Shown here: positions 9,044-17,519 of the stretch, piece by piece | Layout of the letters: the number at the start of each line of letters is the position of its first letter | How positions within the stretch are numbered: the stretch's first letter is position 1 | Assembly (NCBI GenBank): GCA_001792895.1 | Contig: MARA01000136.1 | Coordinates: forward strand, 1-19,793 | Direction of reading: 5' to 3' | From: Lentinus brumalis | Lineage: Eukaryota; Basidiomycota; Agaricomycetes; Polyporales; Polyporaceae | DNA length: 19,793 nt | Made by a program: the position numbers and the translations under genes | The notes under the pieces: model-generated | The model's input: the letters and a program-made list of their open reading frames with translations, nothing else | What the model was told of the DNA's origin: nothing | Databases searched by the model: none

Positions 9044-9530
9044 TGTTAGATCTGACTGTCAGTAGCCATAGCCGCAATCAAGAGCTTTGTCCGCGTACCT
9101 CGAGTGTGCCGTGTGCGATAACGCAGAGAGGGCGGGAGCGGAGGTAGCGACAGCGAAGCAGGTCCGATTCCGGGCAGCTTCTAGCCGCGAACGAGCGGGC
9201 TGCAAGCGAGACGCAGAAGGGCAGGACGCGCGCGGAAGACAGACATACGGCGACATACGGGCGACATGGGGCGTAAAAAATATATTTTCCTGGGGGGTGT
9301 GTACACGCGTGTTCTGCAGCCGCCCTCCTGCGTGCGACAGACCCTGCGCCACTCTCCTGCTCCCAACACCCCCAGCGTCCCTAACGAACCGTTTGTTTCT
9401 CTGGCAGGACTCGCCGTCGCCAGATCGCCCGCCAGATCCCGCACGCGCACCGCTAGAACCACAGCGCAGCAGCGATCAGGGCAGCACCGCACGGCACAGC
9501 TCGAAGTCGAAGTCGAAGTCGACCTGCGTC
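9044..9530. other. Junction region between copy 1 and the SWI3-like fragment
   Basis: Up to 9134 this is still duplicated sequence (3' flank of gene D). Beyond it I see no convincing gene. A short direct repeat (ACATACGGCG ACATACGGGCG ACATGGG, about 9243-9270) runs into an abrupt composition switch: GTAAAAAATATATTTTCC then TGGGGGG and GTGTGTACACGCGTG (9273-9310). At 9501-9522 there is a TCGAAG hexamer repeat (3.7 units). The long plus-strand frame here (9087-9608) shows no family resemblance. The 3' end of the SWI3-like gene is missing from this place. Confidence 0.5.
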
Positions 9531-10576
9531 TGCAGCCGCACAGAAGCATGCGTGCAGCCGACGCCGTGCGGTGCGGACGCGCCATGCGCACGAGCGGATG
9601 CTTCCTGAGCAGAGACGGGGCGAGAGGATTTGGCTGAAGTCTGACAGATGGAAGAGCGGAGCTCGAGGGAAGCGGGTGCGGGGGTGCCGCTAGTCTTCGT
9701 GACGCCGTTGGTAGCAGCTTGAGCGTGGGGCTGCTGTGGCCGAGTCCCAGGGTGGAGGGACTGAAGACCACGAGGGGTGTCGAGAATGACGCGGAAGTGG
9801 CCAGTGAAAGGCGGTGCGAGAGCAGCAGGCCTTTGGTCGGGATCGATCTGTCAAAACATCGCCATTGATGCGTCTGTTCTCCTCGCATGTCTAGCAGAGT
9901 ACGCACCTGGTAGTTTATGAGACCCCATTGTTCGAGGAACGCGTGTACCCGCATGATGGCACACACGTCTCCGGCGAGATTCCTTCGGCAGGCGGTCACA
10001 GTGAGGTATTCGGATGGACGCAAGCGGTACGTGTTGATCATGAAGTCGCGTAGTCCTTGTAGATGGCGGGGGTCTTCGACCTGTGTCGCGAGTTGAAAAA
10101 CTCGGGAGGGCGCGTCGCTCGACGGGGTGATTTTGGCCATATCGAACCAGGCCGCGTAGGAAGGTATGATACCTCGTGTGTCTGCGCGCAAGTACTTCCG
10201 AGCCTGTTCCTCAAGTCGTAGGCGCGTAGCTTCGAGCTGAGCAGGGTCTTCATCGTCGTTGTCCTCCCCGGAGTCCGCCTCCTCATCCGCCGCGTCCCCG
10301 CCCTCGGCCATCGAGACGTCTCCACTGTCTTCTCCAGCCTCTGCGTCTCCCTCTGCCTTCAGCAGTCGCGCAGGACCGCGCTCGCGGGCTCTGCGGACGT
10401 CCCTGCCGGCGCGGGTGGCAGGTTGCCGATGTCGCCACCTTGAATGGTTCGAGTTCGCTGCGCTTGCCTGCCGCGTATTCGGGGTCAACAGGGGTAACCC
10501 CTGGTTCACAGTGAGCCTGATACGCTTTGCCTCCGACGAGTTTGGCGGCGGCGACGCGGCGTTTTGGAGAGGACAT
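9478..10576 (-). pseudogene. SWI3/RSC8 (SMARCC)-type SWIRM-domain protein, 3'-truncated and frameshifted
   Basis: This is a core scaffold subunit of SWI/SNF-RSC chromatin remodellers. ATG 10576 opens [16 protein letters not shown]. An acidic stretch ([20 protein letters not shown]) precedes a clear SWIRM domain: [14 protein letters not shown], then in another frame [19 protein letters not shown], then [19 protein letters not shown] and [20 protein letters not shown]. The intron 9906-9848 (59 nt) joins NYQ in phase to [18 protein letters not shown] and [15 protein letters not shown], typical of the family. One-base losses near 10437, 10365, 10128, 10103 and 10049 explain all frame changes. After [18 protein letters not shown] similarity fades; [14 protein letters not shown] may be a worn ZZ finger lacking its first Cys pair. 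The frame stops near 9478. The Myb/SANT domain and C-terminal coiled coil are absent, so at most about half the gene is present. Confidence 0.85.
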
Positions 10577-10919
10577 GATGGTCGGAAGGAGGCTGTAGTG
10601 CACGTAAGCGCCCAATGTGTTGTAAGACTGTAAGTTGGGAATAAGCAAAGTTCCTTACTTTACTTACTGTACATAAGAGAACAAGCAGGCTTTACTTACT
10701 GAATTACTTACAAGTTACTTACGAAGTCTTCGCGTCGAGCTCGGCGAAGTTGTCATCGACCTCAACGTTGTCCTCGACCCCAACGCTCGACGGCGACCAC
10801 GAAATACTTAACTTGCGGCTTGGTCGCTGTACATGGCATCATGGGTGATTGCTCACCCGCCATGGCAGTCGCTTTCTCGCCTTCGCTTCCGCTTCGACGC
10901 GCTGGTCAGGCCGGGCGTA
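10577..10919. promoter_or_regulatory. Shared divergent upstream region of SWI3-like gene and gene A copy 2
   Basis: This is about 340 bp between two divergent start codons (10576 minus, 10920 plus). It contains the TTACTTAC cluster, the left boundary of duplicated DNA (about 10646) and a GC-rich stretch matching 85-275. No clear TATA box is seen. The part from 10577 to 10645 is the only upstream sequence unique to the SWI3-like gene in this window. Confidence 0.35.
10660..10722. repeat. TTACTTAC octamer cluster, copy 2
   Basis: Four exact TTACTTAC octamers lie at 10660, 10692, 10704 and 10715, matching copy 1 with one lost. They sit 84-146 bp upstream of the minus-strand SWI3-like ATG at 10576, in the position of its promoter or 5' leader. 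The nearby GTAAGACTGTAAG at 10622-10634 adds to the run of donor-like strings on that strand. Confidence 0.65.
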
Positions 10920-13194
10920 ATGACTAGCAAGCACTTCCTCAGTACTCCTACGCTCTCGGCGGATACGGAGACCGCGATGACGAAGGAGATCAAGGTCTAC
11001 CCCTGCCCGTCGGTGAGCCCAGATCCGTCGCTCTTCGAGGACCCCGACGATGCCTACATCCACGCCGCCGCCGCTCTTCGCTTCTCCCGCCCTCGCCCTC
11101 GCATCTCTCACTGGACGCCCTCCGCGCTCTCTGCTCCCGTTGTCCCGCGCCCGCGTTGTATCGAGTCCACTGCATGTACTAGCACAGAAATACATTCCAC
11201 TCCGTTCGTCCGTCTTCGTGAAGCTTCACGCACCCGACTCGCAAGGTGCGTCCACATGCGTTCCACTTGCCTCCACTGCACACGGTGCGTATTGTCTCCC
11301 TCCGTGTGCAACTGAGCGATGCTGACCCCTCTGCAGCAGTGCTCTACTTCCCGCCCGTCTCTCATCGCGTCCGCCTCCCGTACGGCACACAAGTCGTGTT
11401 CGCGCTTCTACTGGACCTCGAACACGCGCTGAATCGCGTCAGCGGCGCGTTTTCTCCCGCCAAGACCCCCATTCAGGCCACCACGGCGCCGCATACACTC
11501 GCACTCGTGCGCGATATGGCGCATTCGACGCCCGCTGGCTACACGAATCGGACGGTAGACGTTTCGTGCGAAACGTTGGAGAGTACGTCGATTTATTCGT
11601 ATTTTACTGCTCGTTTACTCACAAATATGCACAGAACTTGCTCAAATGATCGTACAGCAGCGCGGTACCCGCAGGCCTTGGCACGACATGCCGCACCCAG
11701 CTCACATCGCTGCGAGGAAGTGCAGCGCCGCGTTAAGCCCGCAAGCCGCCGCTTCATGGCGCACCCCGACACAACCTCGACTGCCCGGCCATCCCACATC
11801 CCCTGCCCTTCGGAGACCTACAGCATACTAACGCTCTAGCTACTCCCACCACGTACGCGTGTCCGCACACGCGCCGTCTGCTTCTCCAACCTCGTCTCCT
11901 CGACCAACGCCGGCCACGCGAACCCCCGTATCTCCCCCGCATCCGTCCAACCGCCGTCAAACTCGGGCTCAAGACTACACTGAACGTCTACTATCGAACG
12001 AACCTCGGCTCGCGTCGATCCGGGCGGGTCGCAAAATCGATCGCACACGATTTCATTGCAGTTTCGCCCCCCGGCCGATCTCCGGACTCTCCCTCGCCCG
12101 TCGCCTGCACACGGCCGCCAGACAGCTCAGGCGCACTGCGATCATTAAGACCGTGTGCGACGGCATGCCACGCCGCCCGGACGAGTTCTCAATTCTCGTC
12201 GTCGCCGTGGCCAGCGGGAGCCCCGCAAACCTGATCCGCCATATCTCGCCCACTTCCCGCCCTATCCATGAAACTGCGTGCGACAGCGTACTGAACATCC
12301 GCACCGAACCTGCCCGCTCTGCGCCGATCCGGGCGGTTCTGAAATCGCTCGCAAGTGCGATTTCATTGCACTTACGCCGCCCGCTGGCTCCCGCCGACTC
12401 TCCTGCACGCCCCTCGCCTCCGGACGGCCGGCGGACGCATGTAGCAAGTAACAGCGGTCCTTAAGACCGCGTACGACCCCATTTCACGCCGCTCGGACGA
12501 GTTCTCAATACTCGTCACCGTGGCCAGCGGGAACCCCGCGAACTCGATCCGCCATACTCGCCCACTTCCCGCCCTATCACCGTCAAACTGCGTGCGACAG
12601 CGAATGCTGAACACCCGCACCGAAATGCCCGCTCCTGCGCCGATCCGGGCGGTTCTCAAAATCGCTCGCGAGCGATTTCATTGCACTTACGCCGCCCCTC
12701 GCTCCCGCCAACTATCCTGCACGCCCTCGCCTCCGGACGGCGGCGGACGCATGAACCACGTAACAGCGGTCCTCAAGACCGCGTACGATCCCATCTCACG
12801 CCGCCCGGACGAGCTTCCAACTCTCGTCGTCACCGCAGCCGGCGGTCTCAGGCCCAGCAGGTACCGCGATGCTCCGGCCATATCTCCGCCACCTGCGGCC
12901 GATTCTGACAAACTCTCGTTCCAGGTCAGGCAAACACGCGCGCATCGGATGCAGCCGCTTTCGCGCCGATCTGAGCACGTCGAGCATGTCGTGCTCGTCG
13001 CGGGCCCGGCTTCACGGCTCCCCGGGGCTGGCGGCACTCTCCGCCCGAGCATGTCTGGGCCGCCTCGGGAGCATCTCACGCAGACAGTGCGTGTCAGCGG
13101 GGTCCCGTACGACACGTCTACCCTGCCGCAAGTCGGGTTCTCAAGATCGAAATCGTCGGCCGGCGGAGCGGGCTCACTCAAACTTCGACCATAA
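10920..13194 (+). CDS. Gene A, copy 2: spliced GC-rich gene of unknown function
   Basis: This is the same gene as in copy 1. Exon 1 (10920-11138) is exactly 73 codons. Introns 11139-11187, 11246-11336 and 11583-11634 and the acceptor at 11839 (TACTAAC 11826-11832) repeat those of copy 1. Exon 2 (11188-11245) is in phase here and joins into VKLHAPDSQ-AVLYFPP, which copy 1 cannot do. In exon 3 one C is missing near 11440, where copy 1 has GTCCAG. Farther on, a frame is open from 12520 to the TAA at 13192-13194 through the last tandem repeat, with KTAYDPISRRPDELPTLVV near its middle. That stop lies 28 bp from the convergent stop of gene B. Frames between 11640 and 12520 are broken by small indels, so the full protein cannot be read. 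No known domain is recognised. Confidence 0.45.
12016..12830 (+). repeat. About 315-bp tandem repeats inside gene A, copy 2
   Basis: These are the same three units as in copy 1, starting at 12016, 12325 and 12641 (periods 309 and 316 bp). The shorter periods come from scattered one- to few-base losses, not from loss of one block. The third unit holds a perfect 20-bp palindrome at 12658-12677, where copy 1 has a 9-bp stem with a 4-nt loop (2063-2084). Confidence 0.85.
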
Positions 13195-13222
13195 CCCCAG
13201 CACTTCTGGCCGGCCGAAAGCG

Positions 13223-14962
13223 TCAAGCACGAGGCCGGTCCGGGCAGTGTGTCCTGCATGCTCGCGGGTCCGGCACCGCCCGACGGCAGAGATCGTGGTG
13301 CGTCGGATCTGCCAAATGACTGCACCTCAGGCTGACGACAGACTCACAGCCCCGGCTGGACGTGCACGCCCCAGCACGCAAGTTCCGAATACGGACGACG
13401 CGCCCGAACGTCTGGGAACATAGCAGACACGTCGCTGTCCACGGCGCGACGTCTCGAGTCCCAGACCGGTGGCACCGCCTGCGCCGCCCACTCAGGCGAA
13501 GACACACGGCGCACCGGCGGACCGTGCTAGACATGCACACGGAGACACGGAGACACGGAACGCGCCGCCGCTGCAAGTGCGGGGCGTGCTCTGTGCCTCC
13601 GGGACGCGGTGCGAGGCAAGAAGACGCGCTCTCGCGCTGCGCTGAGTCGGATGACGCGGGGCTATCGTGACTGTACGGTACGTAGGACGATGTAATGCAA
13701 GGAACGACTTACCGCGAATCCCGGGGGAGGCGTGCGGCCTCCCATGCTGCGGCGGACTGTTGGGTAGTACGGTACTCGTAGTCAGTGTATACAGTTCTGC
13801 GCGGGATCTGGCAGGGAGAACTTACCGCCAGTTGTGTAAAGCACGAGATATATACAGTGCTATTCGCTCGTGCTGTTGTCAGTACTTGAGGTGTGACAAA
13901 GGAACTCGAAATGCTTACCTTGGAGCAATCAGCGAATCCCAGCCAGCGTGCAGTACGGTTGGTGCGATCCTGTAGAGTACAAGAGCGTGAGCGTTGATAC
14001 CTCGCGTTCGTGCAACCCAAATCAGCGTACCTTCTGCCGGAGTAGAACGTTGCTGAGATTCCTGTTCGACTTGAGCCTCGCGAGGCGGCCTTGACCTGCA
14101 AAGAGAAGTCACAGAGTGAACGACTTCTTCCTGCTTGAACTTGGAAGGGACGGCTCACCGTTACAAAGCGAACGCGCTGAGTGCTCGCCGGCCATATCTG
14201 AGTCTCGCCGTCACAACGACGCGCTGGGCTTGATTGAAGAGGTTCTATCAAGGAGGAGATGCGCACGGCGCAGGTTAGGACGGCTCTGATTGAAGGTGCG
14301 TAGAACTCGTACTTACCTGGCTTCGTGCAGAGCGACACTTCGAACACGATGAGCTTGTGCACGAGCTTCGAGCGTACTTGTACTTGCGAGTTCTGGAAGT
14401 GAAGGAGGTGAGTATGTATTGCTGAGGTTACAAACATTCGGTGAGGAGCTTGTACCTGACGTGCTCGGCGACCCTTGTGAGGGCACGAAAGTCTTGCGTC
14501 TTGCTGTCGCCGCATGCCAGAGAAGAAGGCGATAATCTCGGAGGTCTATGAGAACATCAGCATGTGGTCGACGTAGTTATATCAGACGTTCATACCTTGC
14601 AAGTAATAGAACTCGTTCAACGTCTTGATTTATGACCTAAAGCACAGACTCAGATGTCAGCAAGAGCCAGGTCTTGGTCGAGCTTCGAAGTGACTTACCT
14701 TGAAGTACAGCGGACAGTCACGGTACCTTGCAAGGGCAGCTGGCGTGACAGAGACTGGACGGAGGTTGCCAGTAGGCGGCCGCTCGAGGATACCGTGACT
14801 AGAGGAGAGGCAAGCATATGAATCAGCTCGAAGGCGTGAGTAGTAAGCAAATACATACCTGGTGTCCGACGAGCACGGCAAGACCTTTGCAGGTTGCACG
14901 GCGGACCGGGAACAGTCTTCAAACCGCCGCCCGAGATGTCCGTCGTGTCGCTCTCTAGACAT
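13223..14962 (-). CDS. Gene B, copy 2: ten-exon gene of unknown function, open throughout
   Basis: I do not recognise the family. Starting at ATG 14962, exons at 14962-14859, 14798-14699, 14636-14596, 14545-14456, 14392-14317, 14244-14165, 14095-13919, 13859-13826, 13756-13713 and 13661-13223 join in phase into about 394 codons without a stop. All nine introns (50-72 nt) are GT..AG; several have clear branch sites (TGCTGAC, TGCTGATG, CCTAAC, TACTGAC). N-terminal MSRERHDGHLGRRFEDC; middle LYFKVINQDVERVLLLA; later EGTLIWVARTRGINAHALVL and TVYISCFTQLASAAAWEAA. The last exon is Arg/Cys-rich with CxxC pairs (CAVC, CLLC), possibly metal-binding, but GC-rich antisense DNA can mimic this. No signal peptide or membrane segment is evident. 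It converges on gene A. Weak points: the donor at 14164 is GTAACG, and exons 4-5 have a rival open frame (IIAFFSGMRRQQ...) that copy 1 also keeps. Confidence 0.5.
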
Positions 14963-15289
14963 GCCCACTGGTCAGCTCAAACGACTCTCGATGCAAGTAT
15001 TGATTCTGGACGTACGCGTTGTGGTCATGGACATGTTTGAGGAGGGTCCTGCGAAGTGATCGACCGTGAGCATCTGGAACTCGTACGAGCACAAGGAGAT
15101 ACAAGCATGGCAAGAACATAGCACAAGAGGTATGGACACCAAGGAGTGGGCGACGCGCGAAAGAGGATGCCAGTATGGGGACGGACAGATGATATGAGGT
15201 GAGGGTGTAAGCGAGAACATAGAAAGAGTATGGGGATAGGAGATGAAAGATCGAAGCGGTATTCGTACAGTATGTACAGTAATGCGAGT

Positions 15290-15515
15290 AGTAGCATGCT
15301 CGACTAATGAAAACATGTGTAAGAGGTATAACTGTGAGACACTACGGACGGACGGTGAAGGAGGAAGGGAGGGAAAGTGGGGCGGGGTCGAGCAGGGGGC
15401 ACGCGCGACTCGAGACTCGGACTGGCGGGGTACTTATACTCGAGGCGAGCCGCGTTTCGCGTTCCGACGGGTCCAGTGACCTCAACCTTATTGCGTTCAA
15501 CAAAATAAGGTTGGG
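15290..15515. promoter_or_regulatory. CT-rich tract, TATA-like box and hairpin, copy 2
   Basis: This is the counterpart of 4801-5010: minus-strand TATAAG near 15436, the adjoining pyrimidine-rich stretch, and the same CAACCTTATT / AATAAGGTTG stem with an identical 11-nt loop (about 15482-15512). The stem and loop are unchanged although the flanks differ by several indels, which points to constraint or simply recent duplication. Confidence 0.35.
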
Positions 15516-15837
15516 CTGAACGTGACCGGATGAAGGACCATCGGGAGACGGGCAAGGGTCCAGGGGACATGGGCGGGCACTGGACAGAATTTCTGTTGCG
15601 CGAAGGAGGAAGGAGGCTAGTGCAGCTAGCCGTGGCAGAGAACGCCGCGTCAGGCGCCAGAAGCGTGATGGAAATATTCTGGGTGCAGATGGTGTCGTAC
15701 ACTTGACAAACGGAACGGCGAGGACGGGGTCTTGGTCCTAGCGACCTAATTGTGCTGTTTCCTGCTTTGCGGACGAATTTCGAGTGCCCAGGTGCATTGA
15801 GTGAAGCGATACCACTTACTACAGCTGGCGCTAAGTG

Positions 15838-16122
15838 CTAAGGTGTACCAGGGTGGCCGAGGTTTTGATTTTGAGGCATAACAAGCCGAGGTTTGCTCGG
15901 ATTGCTCCCAAAGAAGCTCGGAAACAAATTAGATACTGCAATCAAGTCCATCAGTAAATAAGCCCCTAAATGTGTGAGCAGACAGCCACTCCACTTACCC
16001 AAGTGTCTGAAGAGCCCTGAACTCGTCATGTACTGGGTAACGACATGGAATGAAGAGGATTGTCGCGGAGGGTCGAGCGGAGCGCGAGAGCGCTTAGATT
16101 GCCATTTTCGGTCGCAGCTCAT
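15838..16122 (-). CDS. Gene C, copy 2: small spliced minus-strand gene, unknown
   Basis: Exon 1 (16122-15999, 41 codons plus one base) joins across intron 15998-15936 (63 nt, GTAAGTGG..TTGCAG, branch TTACTGATG) exactly in phase with exon 2: GLFRHL-VSNLFPSFFG. This confirms the phase that copy 1 breaks. One extra A in the AAAA run near 15872 then gives ...MPQNQNLGHPGTP and a stop, where copy 1 reads MPQIKTSATLVHQH to the next donor. Which ending is right depends on that homopolymer. Product unknown; Lys/Arg- and Ser-rich N-terminus. Confidence 0.4.
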   Translation of the reverse strand: MSCDRKWQSKRSRAPLDPPRQSSSFHVVTQYMTSSGLFRHLGKWSGCLLTHLGAYLLMDLIAVSNLFPSFFGSNPSKPRLVMPQNQNLGHPGTP

Positions 16123-16863
16123 TTCGGGACGCCCGCCCTCGGACGGACCACCCGCCTTCTCTCCGGCCAGCTTCAGGAACTACGATTTGGAACATGCTGC
16201 TCAACACAGCTGCCCGTGCACTCACACAGAGCTATGACTTGGACGCTGCATAATACACCCCCACTGTCTGAGCTTCCTGCCAATACCTCTGACTCAAGTC
16301 TTGTCCTCTGTTTGCAATCTGCGCTCAACAATGACTTGACCGTGACCTAGCTTGCTGAGCAACTCTTAGACATGGTTCGCCACAAATACTGGCATATGCA
16401 AGCGTACTAATCCTCGTATACTGAATGTTACTGCTCGATAGATTCCTCTGTTGAGCACAGTAGCCCGCTAGTACTGTTCTCAATGGTATCACCGTCTCGC
16501 TCTCTACACCCGATCATAAGCACAAGTTTTTGCTTGACGTAAATGTGAAAGTCTCCCTGAATTTACGGGCGGCCGATTCTGACAGTTCCATCCGAAATTC
16601 TGTAATTAGCCTTCTTCGGGCCACCACGCCCCTCTCCTCAGGAGCTCGTGTCGCAGAGACATCCCTCCCCATCCTGGGATACAGTTAAGCAGGAGCAAGA
16701 CTTCACGCTACTCAGTATAGTATGTCTTCCTGCACAATTCATGAAACTGAGGGGAGTACTGCCCTCAAGATACTAGCCCGCTGCACAATGTACCTGTTGC
16801 GAGAAGCCCGCCCGCTCGTCCTTCCTTCGGCTAAGTACTCTTCCCTTCCTCGTTGCACGCGCC

Positions 16864-16960
16864 ATGGAGACAAGAAGTCTAATAATAATCTCGCTCTGGC
16901 ACTGTTTCCTCCGTAAAGCTTCTTCCGTTGAGCCCTGACACTAACTCACTGTGCATGCAG
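16864..16960 (+). CDS. Possible first exon with hydrophobic N-terminus plus intron, copy 2
   Basis: This is the counterpart of the 6328 exon: METRSLIIISLWHCFL, donor GTAAAG at 16913, branch ACTAACTC, acceptor at 16960. The exon and intron are nearly unchanged while the flanks diverge. After the acceptor the two copies differ (ATCACTGCATAC against ATAACTTTGTAA), and a stop follows soon in both. A separate frame at 16988-17206 (DSTSLLFRRLYAISSAPLCV) and one at 17247-17384 (MPRNPGLEVPHFDQHGDL, ending at a GTACGT donor) follow and may be further exons. Confidence 0.25.
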
Positions 16961-17519
16961 ATAACTTTGTAAGAGACTGAGGGCAGCGTGCTATTAGATG
17001 CTTGGGCGCAAGGAATAACATACCCAGAGGAGATCAATGACTCGACGAGTCTTCTATTCAGGCGACTTTACGCAATATCCAGCGCCCCGCTGTGCGTGTG
17101 CTGGGAAGCTCGTCCCATCACCATTCCTTGCGGTGACTCGTTTCACCGGTTCCCACCGCGTTTCGGACCTTGCTACGTGTTCTCAGGCATAGTAAAGGCT
17201 CAATAGTATGCTGATTCGAGTTTACAGGAAACTATCTACGTCTCGGATGCCCCGCAACCCAGGCCTCGAGGTCCCACACTTCGACCAGCACGGCGACCTT
17301 CCCTCCTCCCTCGACATACCGAAGCGACGATGTAGCTCGTCACCGGCCACGCCTAGGACCCTCCAGTCCCCACCTCTGTTGAAGGTACGTACTTCACAAC
17401 GTGCACGATCGCCACGGGCCCGCGTTTCACAGTCTCGCCGGTATATTCTGAGCTCACACCCTTCCTCTCGCCAGCTCCGCGTCGTCGACCGACTTCGGGT
17501 AGTATTCGCCCTCGCCAGG

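Larger units (their letters stand above)
1..9134. repeat. Large direct duplication, copy 1
   Basis: This whole stretch recurs in the same orientation at about 10646-19793. The order of exons, introns, tandem repeats and hairpins is the same, at an offset of 10643 bp near the left end and 10659 bp at the right end. The GC-rich parts (about 90-3070 and 7900-9130) are almost free of substitutions and differ mainly by one- to few-base indels. The parts at about 3200-4450 and 5800-6450 carry many substitutions as well. Both limits are set by the window, not by a visible boundary. I see no terminal inverted repeats, LTRs or target-site duplications. It may be a segmental duplication, one period of a tandem array, or an unknown mobile unit. 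Confidence 0.95.

Noticed and set aside
9087..9608. Plus-strand 173-codon frame over the junction
   Set aside because: It overlaps the SWI3-like gene in antisense, has no recognisable motif, and only its first part is shared with copy 2. It is probably an open frame by GC bias.
16988..17206. Independent 72-codon gene starting at 16988
   Set aside because: The start there is TTG/GTG-like in context and the copy 1 frame changes halfway. It is more likely an exon or leader of gene D, and is mentioned with that gene only.
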